A DNA stretch of 64,000 nucleotides from Endocalyx cinctus (lineage: Eukaryota > Ascomycota > Sordariomycetes > Amphisphaeriales > Apiosporaceae), in assembly GCA_001600455.1 (NCBI GenBank), contig BCKC01000001.1:2320441-2384440 (forward strand), given 5' to 3'. Below the pieces are notes generated by a model. That model worked only from the letters and a program-made list of their open reading frames with translations. It had not been told where the DNA came from and did no database searches. A program made the translations under genes and the position numbers. Below, in pieces: positions 47,893-59,555 of this stretch; the stretch's first letter is position 1; every line of letters starts with the position of its first letter.

Positions 47893-49850
47893 CCCTTTCT
47901 CTCTTGGCCGTCGACAAGACCAGATTGAAACACGGTTTAAAGCGGCTTCTTCGCCTAGCCAGTTGCCATTTCTTTTTTTTTTTTCTTACGTTTTCCTCTT
48001 TGACGATTCGGATAATGTCACGTGTCAATCCTTGGTCGTATAATTGGATGGATCCAACGGATACTGCCCAGGAGGAGGTAAGTTTAAAAAATGATTTGTT
48101 GTTTGTTTGGTTTGATACCTGAGAAAGGTATAGCTGCTTCCGGAAAGATATGTAAGGCGAACGTGCATATGCGCGTGGGGGCAAATAGGTAAAATAATAA
48201 CCCCTGAATTAAGGCAAAAGAATAAAATAATAATAAAAATTTTAAATGCAAAATAAGTTACGAAAAGTCGGCCTTTCGGTCCCAAGTTGCTCATGTGATG
48301 TTTAGTACTGCATCGATTGGCGTGGATGCAGGTTGGTGGACTTCTAACCCTGGAGTCTTTTTTTTTCCCCCTTGGGTTGGCGTTTCTATTTTGTTTCTAC
48401 AGACATAGGAATAGAGAATGTGTCTTATTCGTACGTGATATAATGTTAACGCGGTATTTAGCCATAACGGGGTAAGTGACTACGTCAGTATGTATACGTA
48501 GTTGGTAATAGAGTCATACTACCGTTCTACCAATAACCCCTGAAGATAACAATGTCCATAGACTCTTCTTAATGGCTAAAGCTGACTATCACTGACTTAT
48601 ATAAAAACAAGAGATATACCAGGAAGCTTGTCGATCTCATACTGAATGAAGCCGAAGAACGGATAAGAATACTCGATGTCCAAGTATATACTTATCTATA
48701 CTACATAGGTATACCAAGCCGAGTATAATGACTATGTATTGAATAGACATTGCGCAAGTTTTCTTCCCACGGACATGACTTGCTGAATATTGAAGCGTCC
48801 GTTGCCGTTCCATCCGTATTTCTTACTCGATATATAGTTATGTGCAGCCAAGAACAATTCTTCAGTAGCAACTGGTGATACACTTCACCGAGTCCCCATC
48901 TGTGCGTGCAGATATCAGCTTAAGTTCGTCGAAGCACCCCGAAGCACCCCTCTCGCATTATTCGCACATTTCGAAGTCTCCCCCCTTCCCTCGACAACGA
49001 TTCGACGGAGTCTGTGGCTTCTGGCCACAAGTTCAAGACAATGCTGAGATGATTTACGTAAAATCCACCTCGGCTAGTCTTTTGAAAGTGTTATTTGTTC
49101 CCGACAACATGAATATATCCAAAACGTATCGGTAACTAATTATATTATAGAAGCTTTACCACTGGTTCAAGCTGCAGGGTTAATTCTTAAATTCTTAATA
49201 GTAACAGTAATATAATTAACAAAGTATTGGTACTCGAACTTTCAAACGTTTTCCACCATTCGAGGTTGCGAGGACTCTCTTTTGGCAGACTACCAGTACG
49301 ACGTACCTATGTATTATTTATTATTTATTATAACCTTAAAGCATAAATAGTAGATGAGAACACAAGCATTGCGCTAGTAAACTATCGAGGTAATTAAGCC
49401 CCCCGGTATTCAATTATACCGTGGAATTCTTGCTCTGATGATCCGAAATAGCCCCTAAGAGTGCACCTAAGAGTACATACCTTAGCAAGCAATTAGGTAC
49501 ATAGTTACCGTCGTAATCGTTATCGCCAAGTCAAATACCAGGGCTCTTCTTATCCCCCCTCTTCTGCGCTAACATTGTCCAATAGCTCTTAGCCACTCTC
49601 TACTCAGCTGTCTCATCGTGAGGTCTCATGACCAACCTCAAGTTCTACCATGATCATCATCCTTCCTTCTTCAGCTTAAATCCAATTTTATTCAATCTGC
49701 CATACTATTTTTTTAATATTCGTTTTTATTTTATTTTTAATTCTCTTCACCGCCTAGGTTATACCTTACCACCCTACCCGGCTGACCAGCCTTTTCCAAT
49801 AAGGTTCCCTTGACCCTGACATATTCTAATTCATCCCCCCCACGTCGAAA
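47893..49850. other. Intergenic region, one candidate exon
   Basis: Apart from the candidate exon at 48015-48077 it is AT-rich with no convincing frames. A purine/pyrimidine-poor T-rich leader precedes the AMPK beta start. Open frames at 48875-49135 and 49628-49813 are short and lack family features. Confidence 0.5.
48015..48077 (+). CDS. Candidate first exon of a small unknown gene
   Basis: The ATG at 48015 opens 21 codons (MSRVNPWSYNWMDPTDTAQE plus one Glu) ending exactly at a consensus GGAGGAG|GTAAGT donor. The composition looks like real protein and codon use is unbiased. It starts 122 bp from the start of the membrane protein gene on the other strand. The next exon is uncertain: an acceptor after GGATGCAG near 48331 would continue in phase with GGLLTLESFFFPLGLAFLF and a stop about 35 codons later. 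I do not recognise the protein. Confidence 0.35.
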
Positions 49851-51391
49851 ATGGGAAACACCCCGTCAAGTTCCTCGAAGCCGGCAACCCCCACACCTCC
49901 TTCGACTTCGGGTGTCGAATCTCCTAGAGCTTCCAAAAAGGAACATCATAAGAACCTGGTATCGATACATCACCAACACCATATCAGGTCTCCAGCTTCC
50001 CCAGAAGCTTCGGTAGTCCAGGCTCAAGGATCCACCATATCTAACAGGAACTCGCAGTCTAGGCCGCTTTCCATACTCAACCCTTCCTCTCCTTCTACTT
50101 CCGCCTCGGGTTCTTTCGCCGCGACCTCGAATCATCACCATAAACCCTCCGACCCAAGACCGCAATTGCAAGAAAGACATGCCGTCCCGATCAAGGATGA
50201 ACCCGCTCAGCCTGTAGCCGTCCCGTCCTCGCATTCCAACTCGCCCAGTTTCACGCACGACTCGCAGTACGAAGAAGGCCTCCCCACCGGGACTACCTCG
50301 AGTAGCATTCAAGACATGTCCTATCATCTATCTCGACCGCCGCGCTTACCGCTTCCCATTGAGGAAGAAATCCATACGCCCGGCTCACCTATCGTCCCTC
50401 CTGCCGACACGGACGATAAGGAGATTAGCGATATATCGGGACTTGAAGACCATGGCGGACTCCCTCGCCGTGCGTCCGGCTTAAGTAACGCGACTGACGA
50501 TGAAGATGCGGAGGAACTACGGGTCGACAAGACAAGGCCCACGATACCGACTCGCATCGAGTGGAAAAGGGGTGGTCAGAAGGTCTATGTTACGGGAACC
50601 CCTTTCCAGTGGAGCCGAAAACAGAGACTGGTCCCGGCGTAAGTTTTCAATACATAAGGTCTACCATGAGACTTAAAACTCTCATCTCACCGATCTTGTT
50701 ACTAATGACACTATCGACGAATAGCAAAGGGCGAGATGGCGTTCTAGAGACGGTGATTCCAGTATTTCCGGGTACGCACCATATCAAATTCTTAGTCGAT
50801 GGTAGCATGCAGACGTCCCCAGATCTACCAACCACTGTAGACTTTGGAAATAACTTGGTCAATTATATCGAGGTCAGCGGCGACGGTACATCCGCCCACG
50901 ACGCCAGCGAAGATTATGGAGCTTCCAGGCCGATGCCCAAGGATACCCCGAGGAAACTAGCTGCTGATGGCAAGGCTCAAAATCTCAAGTCCGTTGACCC
51001 GACCGAGAAATTTTCCCATCAGTTACCTCAGTACCTGGAAGAATTTGACCAGCCCGAAGAGTCGGCCGCATATCGAATATCCGCGTCAGCATTAGAGAAA
51101 CTTCCTACGCCTCCCGTCTTACCGGGATTTCTGAGCAAACCGATCATGAATAACACGACGCTCATAAAAGATGATAACAGCGTTCTCAATATGCCTAACC
51201 ACACCGTACTCAACCATTTGGCAACGTGTAGCATCAAGAATAACGTTCTCGCTGTATCAGCTACCACAAGATACAAGAGCAAGGTAAGAATTGTGCTTCA
51301 TGCGTGTAAACGGTTCAAACATCAAAAGTGCTAACTTCTAGAAAAAAAGTATGTCACGACAATCATCTACAAGGCCACCAAGGATGAGTAG
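49851..51391 (+). CDS. SNF1/AMPK beta subunit (Gal83/Sip2 family), three exons
   Basis: Exons 49851-50638, 50725-51283 and 51350-51391 give 462 residues. It begins MGNTPSSSSK, a good N-myristoylation signal. A long disordered Ser/Pro/His-rich region follows (to about 230). Then comes the CBM48 glycogen-binding domain (about 234-315), with TRIEWKRGGQKVYVTGTPFQWS and FPGTHHIKFLVDG. The C-terminal ASC domain (about 350-462) includes LPTPPVLPGFLSKPIMN, DNSVLNMPNHTVLNHL and the end strand YVTTIIYKATKDE. It bridges the Snf1 kinase and gamma subunits and targets the complex. The last acceptor is the second AG, after an A7 run; using the earlier CTAG would shift the frame and destroy the conserved end. 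Confidence 0.92.
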
Positions 51392-52192
51392 GTACACAAT
51401 CACTGTATTAATCGTGTACCTCTTCTTAATACTACGTTCGTTCAAACCTGTACCACCGGCACAGTAGATCTCACACGCAGAAACCACAGAATACATGTAC
51501 AGTATCGTGTATCAAAGTGAATCTTCGGTGCATACTATCGAGAACGATCAGCTAAGAATTTGTGGCTTATCTGATTCTGCGCCTCGAATAGTGGTTAAGA
51601 GTTATAACTTATTCGATACGTTTGCATAAGAAGCACATCCTGGTATTTACCAAAATTTAGGGGGGTTATGTTAGTATACTGACGTGGAACAATCAAATGC
51701 CTAGGAGGCGTCAGGTAATGTGATTTCTGAGGTCGTCTGCCATACGAAGACGTCTTCTGGACCATTTTACTCTGGCCCGGGCTCGAGAAGCTTTTGGCGA
51801 CCTTCTGAGAGTAAATAAATAGGGAATCACACATGTAAGAATAGGCTCCAAAAAGGGTTGTAGGTTTCTGGGAGAGGAATGGATTGGGGTTGGACTGGTT
51901 ATGACAAAAGAAACGACAATACTCACATGGATTCGCAGTCACAGGAACACGGTAGATCTCTTTTCTGGCCAAAGACGAACAAAATAGGCAGAATGCATAA
52001 TTCGGTTATGCAGGCGGTGTGGAATATGAATAACGACAGTTGAAAGCATGTACAGAAAATATTACATTAGCCTTTACAATTAATAGCTTAGTCGGAAGCT
52101 GCCACCATAAAAAAAAATGTATCAAAAAGCAACAAAACTCAATAATCAAAAGTCACAGAACGCCGTGGGTATGTCGGGCACACATTGGGTCA
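51392..52192. other. Intergenic between convergent genes
   Basis: Lies between the AMPK beta gene (+) and KAE1 (-). A 125-codon minus frame at 51595-51972 contains splice-like signals but no family features, so it is not called. Confidence 0.5.
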
Positions 52193-53395
52193 TTAGTCTC
52201 TCCATTGTACGTAGACCTCGTCAGTTCTAAATCTCTGTGTACATGTACTATCTTCGAACGGCGTGCGAAAGCCGCTCTTGTAGGCGAGGAGACCGGCGTG
52301 CGCGATCATGATACCGTTATCGATACAGAAACGCTCGTCGGTAGCGAAAACGCTACCGCCACGCTCGGCAGCCATGCTACCCATCATCTCCTGCAAGCGT
52401 ATATTGCACCCTACGCCACCGACGATAAGAACCTGACTACTGCCGACGTGAGCCATAGCGCGCTCGGTGATCTCGACGAGCATGGCGAAGACGGTCTCCT
52501 GCAAGCTGTAGCAGAGATCCTCGGGCGTGATCCTGACCTCGCCTTCCCCTAGCAAAGGTTTTTCGCCCCTCGCCTCGCGCGCGTCCTGCTCCCGCATCTG
52601 GGCGGCCAGGATATCGGCGGCGGCGAGGATGCCGCTGAAGCTGCAGTCCATGCCCTTGACGGCGTACGGCAGGTCGAGGAGGACGCCGCCGGCCCGCCTG
52701 GCGAGCATCTCGATGTTGTGGCCGGGGGCCGGGTCGTTGCTGATCTCGAGGGTGCGCGCGAACCGGTCGAGGCAGTTGCCGACGGCGATGTCGAGCGTCT
52801 CGCCGAAGATGCGGTACCGGCGCTCCGAGTACGCGATCACCTGAGAGTTCCCCCCGGAAACGTACAGGACGACCGGGTTCGGCGCGCCCGTGATCTCCCG
52901 GCCCATCTCGATGTGCCCGACGCAGTGGTTGACCCCGACCAACGGCAAATCCCATAATAAGGCGAGGGTCCGGGCCGCGACGGCGACGGATTGCAAAGGG
53001 GCGCCCATCCCGGGCCCGCGCGTGTAGCAGATGCAGCTGAGCTGCTGCCCGGGCGAGGTCACGCCGGCGTCGCGCAGGGCCGAGAGCGCGACGCGGACGA
53101 AGAAGGCGCGGTGGTGCTTGGCCGTGTCCTTGGGGAGGAACCCGGTCCCCGGCGGGGAGTTGAACGTGTCCCGCACGTTGGATAGGATCCGCGCGCGTCC
53201 GGTGACGGGGTCGTGCGATATCACGCCTATCCCTAGCTTGTTGGCGCTGCCTTCGCAGCCGAGGGATAGGAGAGGGGCGGGGGCGGGGGCGGAAGGCTGC
53301 CGTTCTTGGGAAGATGCTCGGTCGGGATTGGTCTCGGTTGGCTGTTCGTCGCCGCTTATGTCGGAGTCTGGTAACGGCATATCTTCCGTCGTCAT
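52193..53395 (-). CDS. KAE1: KAE1/OSGEP, catalytic subunit of KEOPS/EKC
   Basis: Intronless, 400 residues. The ASKHA-fold ATPase core starts at [17 protein letters not shown] (42-58). The metal-binding pair is His157 and His161 in [11 protein letters not shown]; the ATP-site segments [12 protein letters not shown] and [17 protein letters not shown], plus [13 protein letters not shown] and [13 protein letters not shown], are intact. Kae1 transfers threonylcarbamoyl to A37 of ANN-decoding tRNAs within KEOPS. The protein is longer than the usual roughly 350 residues: an acidic, Pro/Ala-rich extension of about 41 residues precedes the core. Only Met1 and Met6 are available as starts, so the extension looks genuine unless an intron is missed. 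The coding sequence is strongly GC-rich, so long frames on other strands are shadows. Confidence 0.94.
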   Translation of the reverse strand: MTTEDMPLPDSDISGDEQPTETNPDRASSQERQPSAPAPAPLLSLGCEGSANKLGIGVISHDPVTGRARILSNVRDTFNSPPGTGFLPKDTAKHHRAFFVRVALSALRDAGVTSPGQQLSCICYTRGPGMGAPLQSVAVAARTLALLWDLPLVGVNHCVGHIEMGREITGAPNPVVLYVSGGNSQVIAYSERRYRIFGETLDIAVGNCLDRFARTLEISNDPAPGHNIEMLARRAGGVLLDLPYAVKGMDCSFSGILAAADILAAQMREQDAREARGEKPLLGEGEVRITPEDLCYSLQETVFAMLVEITERAMAHVGSSQVLIVGGVGCNIRLQEMMGSMAAERGGSVFATDERFCIDNGIMIAHAGLLAYKSGFRTPFEDSTCTQRFRTDEVYVQWRD

Positions 53396-54560
53396 TTTTT
53401 GTATTATTATTTTTTTTATTACTGTTTATTTCCCCTTTGTGGAGATATTTATTATTCGTCGTGTAATATTTTTTATTTCGTTTTATTTTCGATTTACTTT
53501 CCTTCGTCTTCTCTTTGTTGGGATTGGATAATAAATATGTAGAATGAAGCCCCCCTCGCAGTTTCGTATCCCTAGTTTTAAACCCCCTCTTCAGTATCTA
53601 TTTTATTGATATATCATATATCATATATATGGTAAGTTTGTAGAGAAATCTAGTTGTTCGATCATGTACGTTACGTGAAGTTAGTCAAATAAATGATGAT
53701 GACAGTGGGGTTCAGCGTCCCTTGCATTTACCCCTCCAAAAATGAGTTATTGGATAAAATGATGTTTATCGATAAAAAAAAAAAAACAAGAAAAAAGAAA
53801 AGATGCTTATTCGTTGCGCATTTTGTAGTGGGTGTAGTGTGGTATAGTGTAGCTGTGCTGGGTGCGTAATAGCTGTGTAGTAGCTGTGTAGTAGCTAAAA
53901 GTGCTATAAAATATCCCCACATATTTTTAAAAGGCGGTACTCGTGATTGATCCAAGGCAAACTTGGCGTCGACTGGAGGGTCCACGAAACCCCGACCCTG
54001 AGAATACATCACCTTCTGACCATTCTGACCCTTACCCTCCTCCAATGACGGATTGAATAAATACGTACTTATTACTTATTTTATATAGTAAGATGGAGAA
54101 TCCACCGACCACCTCTCTCTCGTCTTTGTGCGGTCCCGATATTTTTCTTCTTTTTTTTTTCTTCTCCCACCTTCATTGTCAAGTGGATATATATCTCTCT
54201 TCTCGTTATGTTTCTTAGTCACTAGTCAATCATTGGAAAAGAGAAGATTTCCTATAGGATGCCTTTCTCTCGAGTTATTTTAAACATTGGCCCTACCGGC
54301 TCTCGGTTACGTCAAAATTCAGCCCACGAGTTACGCCGCTCAAGGTCTTATATCTTAGCTTCGATCGAGAGCTTGTTATTATTTATTACTCATTCCACTC
54401 CATTTCACTCACATTCACTCTTTTCTTCTCTCTATATATATCACACCTCCTTATATTCACTTGCCATGACGCCTTTTGAGGAGAACGAGAGATGGAATTA
54501 ACCCCCCCCCCCGAGATAATATTCTCTAGTCTTTCTTCCCTTCTTTCCTCTTATTTAGTA

Positions 54561-54719
54561 CCCCCCCCCCCNNNNNNNNNNNNNNNNNNNNNNNNNNNNN
54601 NNNNNNNNNNNNNNNNNNNNNNNNNNNNNNNNNNNNNNNNNNNNNNNNNNNNNNNNNNNNNNNNNNNNNNNNNNNNNNNNNNNNNNNNNNNNNNNNNNNN
54701 NCCCCCCCCCCCCCCCCCC
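54561..54719. other. Assembly gap inside a poly-C tract
   Basis: Eleven C (54561-54571), 130 N (54572-54701) and eighteen C (54702-54719). The gap is bounded on both sides by the same homopolymer, so the missing sequence is probably a poly-C tract or a collapsed low-complexity segment of uncertain length. Confidence 0.97.
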
Positions 54720-55000
54720 AAATAGCGCCGAATGTGTAATGGTATATACCTCCGGACGATGAGTTTGAACACCATCCTACCACCCCGCCAGCGCACAAAA
54801 AGAACATTCAAAACCAGAGACAAATTATCATTCCTCCAACAAAAGCGGCGATTGAAAAATTTCCCCTCATAAGAGGAGAGCTCGCGAGGGGAGGAACGGT
54901 CCGGTCCATTCACTTGCTTACGTCCGAACATAGAGAAACGCCTCTCCTCTCTCCATAAACCCGGCTATATACGTACCTATGCTATGACTTACTTCCGACC

Positions 55001-55076
55001 TTCGACTTTCTTTTCCTACTCTTCGACTTTCTTTTCCTACTCTTCGACTTTCTTTTCCTACTCTTCGACTTCTAGC
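55001..55076. repeat. 21-bp tandem repeat, three copies plus a partial
   Basis: Unit TTCGACTTTCTTTTCCTACTC repeated head to tail at 55001, 55022 and 55043, then a partial unit. Its length is a multiple of three and on the minus strand it reads as a repeated RRVGKES heptapeptide in a short open frame, but there is no other sign of coding. Confidence 0.92.
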
Positions 55077-55875
55077 TTTGCGCGAGGTATATTTTGCCAT
55101 CCGCGCGATCCCCGACACATCTTCATCATGTCGATATTCGGGCCTCCTAGAATATGCTAGATCACAAGTCAGCAGTATACGTCTCTCTAAGTCGATAGCG
55201 AGGCGAACAATACTTATCCAGCCGCCTAGTCGACATCATGTACAACCGCAACGAGAATAGGATCAAAGTATTTCCTCGTTCAACCGATCAAATTCCTTTC
55301 GACCTAAATCGACTCGACCCCGCAATCCACATAAGAACATTCACTCAACATCACTAAGACGACTTGCAGAGTCACATATCTTCTTGTTCAGGACATATCA
55401 GAAAAAAATCAAGGGCGGAAGAAAAATCGTGTGGGAGTATTTATGTTTTTTTTTTTCTTCATTTCATATTTTTACTTCTTTCCTTATATCAGCGCTTGAC
55501 ACGAGGGACATACAGCTTCCGCCTCCAACGCCTCTACCTTTGCATGTCGCTCTAGGTACTATATATTGCTTCACGGCGGGAACAGCCGGGTACCCCCCTC
55601 ATCTCTGCCAAATCGCTTGCTCTTCTTGCTGACGCATATAATATCATAGTGTATGTACATTACCCGTTTCGGGGTTTCCGGAGTCCCCCACATGAGCTAA
55701 ACAATATTTCCAAATAGGACAGGCTTCGGGGTGTCGGTACGCATTATACTTGCATGCAGCCTTACTCGCACTCGAGACAACTTGGTGTGTCAAGGGAATA
55801 CAAGTTATAGGCATATGCTACTACTTTCGACTGAAAGGGAGCTACCGTGGTGCCCGTACGGCGATCCTAACGGCA

Positions 55876-57860
55876 TTATCTATGTGCGGGGTCTGATGAT
55901 ATTTCAGTCGAAGGACGTGGGACGTGGACTGTCAGTCGAGGCGGTCCATCCGCGTCACCCGCGGCAGATGATACATGAGCTTGGTGCTGTGCTGGTGCCG
56001 AGGGCACTTTATGCGCTGCATGAGATGCATGCGGCAAAGCTGCTCTTACGCTGGCCTGATGCTGCGCCGCTGCCGCATCTTGCCGTCTCACGTGCGGTGG
56101 TGGAATCATCGACCGGAATTTCAATTGGGTAAGACTGTTGGTATCGACTTCATACACAGTCGGGTCGTCATCTTCGTCATCTTGATCGTATTTCCACCTA
56201 TCACTGCCCCAGGACGCCGTTTCTTGAGGGGGGCTCCTTGGCTCGATTTTGATTGGACGACGATCTATAAATAAGCGACCTAGCCGACCGACGCGACGAC
56301 GGAACGAAAGCATCTCCTCGCGTTCCGAATCATCCGCTTCGGCGACGCCGCCGAAAATTAAAGGTCCTGAAGATTTCTCTGGCCCCGCCGACGTTCTATC
56401 ATCGATATCCATAGAATCTGATGCGGAAGAAGCCGGGGGGGTTATTAAGTATGTTGTCTTGGCCGGCCTGAAAGTCATCTCCTTTACTTCCTGGGCAGGA
56501 GGTAGAGGCTCAGCCGTCAGGTCAACGTAGTTATGGTTCCATCTCTTGTGGTTCTGTATCTTGGTCTCAATGTCATTACGCAGTTCGTTCTCCTTCTCGG
56601 CCAATCTATCCGAAAGCAGGGCGAGATCAGCAGGTTCCACGGATCGAGCACCATCCGGACGGACATTAACACGAAGTTGTGTGTGAGGAGTGGTACGAGA
56701 AGGTTGCTGGGCCTCGACCTTTTGACGTTTCTGCGGCTTCGTATTAATCAAGTCATCATCGTCCGTCTTGATGTTGAGTCGAATCTTGGCTTCCTTCAGC
56801 TTAACACGATGCTCAAAGATGGATTTATCCGACTTCAGCATTTCCCTCTTCATGACTTCACGCTGCTGAGAGAAAAGGACGAGCTGACGACCGTCTTCGA
56901 GTTCTCGACGAAGCTTCTTTAACTTGTCGGATATTTGTACATCGCGCGCGCGAGTCTTGCGAGTCTGGCGAACTTCGCGTCTCCGGAAACACACGTACGG
57001 GTCCATGTCGTCATGCTCCTGATGCGTCTCAAACTTAAGGGAAGGATGGAGAGATTTATTACCAGTCTCCTTTCTGCGATCTCTCCAATACTGATATACG
57101 GGTTGTATGTGTGAAGAGAAACGCTTGTTTTCTGTCAAACGTGCTACCGTCTCACATGTTGACACATCTTCAAAGGTTATGACGGTGTTGTCAACGGAGG
57201 CAAATGGGGCCTTTTCGGACGCATAATCCTCCAAGACCTCCATGATGCGCTCGAAGTCATCTTCGGAGAGCTGATTACTAGTTCGCTTTGCATTATACGT
57301 CTTCAGAAACGTATCATCTTCGGCGGTCATGTCATAAAGAGTGCCCAAGGTCTCTTCTACCGTCTCGGAAAATTTGATATAATTCCGAGGTTCGATATAG
57401 GGCATGGGATACAACTCGTCATACTTGGCCTCGCTCTTAACGGGCGGGGGGACAGGGATCTCATTGTTTGTACTGGCACCGACCCCTTTGAGGGCGGCTT
57501 GTAAATGGTATTCCTATTTGTTACGGTAGGTTTCGTCAGTAAAGTGGTAAGTTACGTAGGTTGGTTGTACGTATAGACACGATATCGAAAAAAAAAAGGT
57601 AAGGGGTAGTTTTGAATGAACGGGTAAGGATGAGTCAAGAATCACGTGATTGATATTATGGTCAAAACACGTGACTTTTGAAGAAAGGTGAGAAAAATAC
57701 GATGATAACGTACATTTTCCTCGGATTGCTCAACGCCGGTAGCAATCAGAGATTCTGTGGTAAGAGATTCGTATTCAGTTGGATCTATTTGATCTTCGCG
57801 TAATACTGGTAAAGGTGTTTTGACGTTGAGCTTCTTATACCGCACCTTCCTGGTAGACAT
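55876..57860 (-). CDS. EPL1: EPL1, Enhancer of polycomb-like NuA4 subunit
   Basis: Minus-strand exons 57860-57714 and 57513-55876 give 594 residues, a normal length for fungal Epl1. It starts MSTRKVRYKKLNVKTPLPVL, the conserved EPcA entry. It continues with YHLQAALKGVG, PMPYIEPRNYIKF, DMTAEDDTFLKTYN and the PHD-like-contact block YQYWRDRRKETGNKSLHPSLKFE. Next comes DPYVCFRRREVRQTRKTRARD, the signature basic motif. A coiled-coil/basic region (KLKKLRRELEDGRQLVLFSQQREVMKRE) and a variable, His/Ala-rich C-terminus follow. Epl1 anchors the Esa1-Yng2-Eaf6 (piccolo) module to NuA4 for histone H4/H2A acetylation. The start at 57860 is the first ATG giving the family N-terminus; the open frame upstream lacks ATG and is leader. 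Confidence 0.95.
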
Positions 57861-58768
57861 GACAGGCGGCGGTGAAGGGAGCGTGGAGAGGTAAAAAAGG
57901 CAAATAAAATGGGAAAAAGCCCGAAAAAAATCGGGTAAGTAGTAAATCAAGTCATGCGATAATGAAAAAATGAATTTTTGAAATGAAAATAGTTTGTTTT
58001 TAGGATTGTTTTGATGGTTAAAGAATTGACTTATGATGATATGTCGTCAAATTGTGTTTTTGGGGCGCAAATTTTTCTTCTTACGGGCTTACGGGGTTTG
58101 TTTGGGGTGGTGTAGTGGTTTAGTGTATATGATTGTTGTTATTTGCTAGTAGTAATTTCGCAAACCCTCTGTAAATGCTTTTCTTTTTAGGTAGTGTACT
58201 GGGTATTGTACTATGTAGCATAGTGTAGGGGAAGTGCAGTAGATTGGAAGGGTCTGATCGCCTAAATTACCTCTACACAGTAGTAGTACTGTAAGTAAGT
58301 AAGTACCTAGTAATTACATACACTTACGCACAGTAGTAACGATAGGCTACTATAGCGTATACTAAAGGGGAGGGGGGAGGGCTTAGCAAGGTTTTATCTA
58401 ACTTTACTACTTTTTAATTGGTTGATAACGAAAAAATGGTTCAAGAGAAATTATGCAAGATTAAGGGAAAGAGGAGGGATGATGATAATCTTGTTTTTGT
58501 TTTTTTGGCCCTTTCTTTCTCTCGTTACCTTTTCCTTTCTTTTTGATTCATTGGTGACTGGTCTGGTATCATTCAAAATTTAATCAGTCAATCCCTTTGA
58601 TGAAAATTTTCATTATCTCCCTTCCCCCCCCCCCTTTCTTTTATCTCACAATAGGCAGACAAAATATGAAGATATATGAAGCATTCTTTTCTATATAAAA
58701 ATAAATAAAAAAGATATAATGAGAGGTTATCATATAATATTTACTTGAAATTATGTATACTGTGTAAT

Positions 58769-58822
58769 TAATATATATATATATATATAATATAATATAA
58801 TATAATATAATATAATATAATA
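58769..58822. repeat. AT dinucleotide tract followed by TATAA pentanucleotide tract
   Basis: About ten AT units pass directly into seven or so TATAA units. A compound microsatellite that would be prone to slippage. Confidence 0.9.
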
Positions 58823-59073
58823 CCTGGTTCATAAGTCAATCCAATAGGGACTGGTTTCTATTTTATTATGTTTTGTTTCTTCTTCTCTTGACGTCGCCTT
58901 TGACTCGCGTGTTGTTTTTCTTATTGACATCTACATTGACTTCTCAAGCTGTTCGGATGATCAACCCAGGCCACAACTATGATTGGATGGGCATGTGACT
59001 ATGATTGAACTGACTGAATCAATCACTGCACTGTAGTAACTGTACTGTATTAATGAATCTATCAGCTTATCTA

Positions 59074-59074
<1 letters not shown>

Positions 59075-59104
<30 letters not shown>
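59075..59104. repeat. TCTA tetranucleotide microsatellite
   Basis: Seven to eight uninterrupted TCTA units upstream of calcineurin B. Confidence 0.95.
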
Positions 59105-59555
59105 CATTATCTACTCTATCAATTTTGGATCTAACCTTAATTTATTCCGGAATATGAACTGTGGCGTAACTTATTATGGCTGGTAAGAATATCGTGGCTA
59201 ACATTTTATGTAAATAAACAGTACATTTAGTTAGTCGGTTAGACTCTCTTGGCAGCTGAAACAAATCGATATCCCCCACATTAAAATATATTTGATAGGA
59301 AATCGCATCCCACTTCACCTTTCAGCCTTATCATTATCAATCTTTCTTAAAAGAGGAGTATTTAACAGTATTTGGATGAACCCGACGACTAACGGTACGA
59401 CAACGGCGATCATCCAATCCTTATCACTTTCGAAACAGACACTACTCGCATATATATATAACTAGAAACGTTCGTTATCTTTACTTTAAAATCTAAACGT
59501 CGCCTACGTATATCTCTCGCTCGCCTCCTTTTAAAGGAGAACCGCTCTAGTCAAG

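Larger units (their letters stand above)
53396..55875. other. 2.5-kb intergenic region with an assembly gap
   Basis: Contains the N gap flanked by poly-C (54561-54719), a 21-bp tandem repeat (55001-55063), and small frames at 53728-54045 (-), 54259-54501 (+) and 55731-56132 (+, partly antisense to EPL1). None shows recognisable domains. Both KAE1 and EPL1 lie on the minus strand; this holds the KAE1 upstream region and the EPL1 3' flank. Confidence 0.5.
57861..59555. other. Divergent intergenic region with microsatellites
   Basis: AT-rich DNA between EPL1 (-) and calcineurin B (+). Contains AT and TATAA tracts at 58769-58822 and a TCTA microsatellite at 59075-59104. No coding frame is convincing; both promoters must lie here. 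Confidence 0.6.

Noticed and set aside
51595..51972. 125-codon minus frame downstream of KAE1
   Set aside because: Contains GTGAGT and CAG sites, but splicing them gives no family-like product; most likely intergenic.
52527..53531. Long plus-strand and alternative-frame ORFs over KAE1
   Set aside because: High GC removes stop codons from other frames; the KAE1 frame has all family motifs.
53728..54045. 105-codon minus frame starting MEEGKGQNGQ
   Set aside because: The first part has protein-like composition but it decays into poly-Phe low complexity, and no start or splice context supports it.
55731..56132. 133-codon plus frame overlapping the EPL1 3' end
   Set aside because: Antisense to the EPL1 C-terminal region; no independent support.
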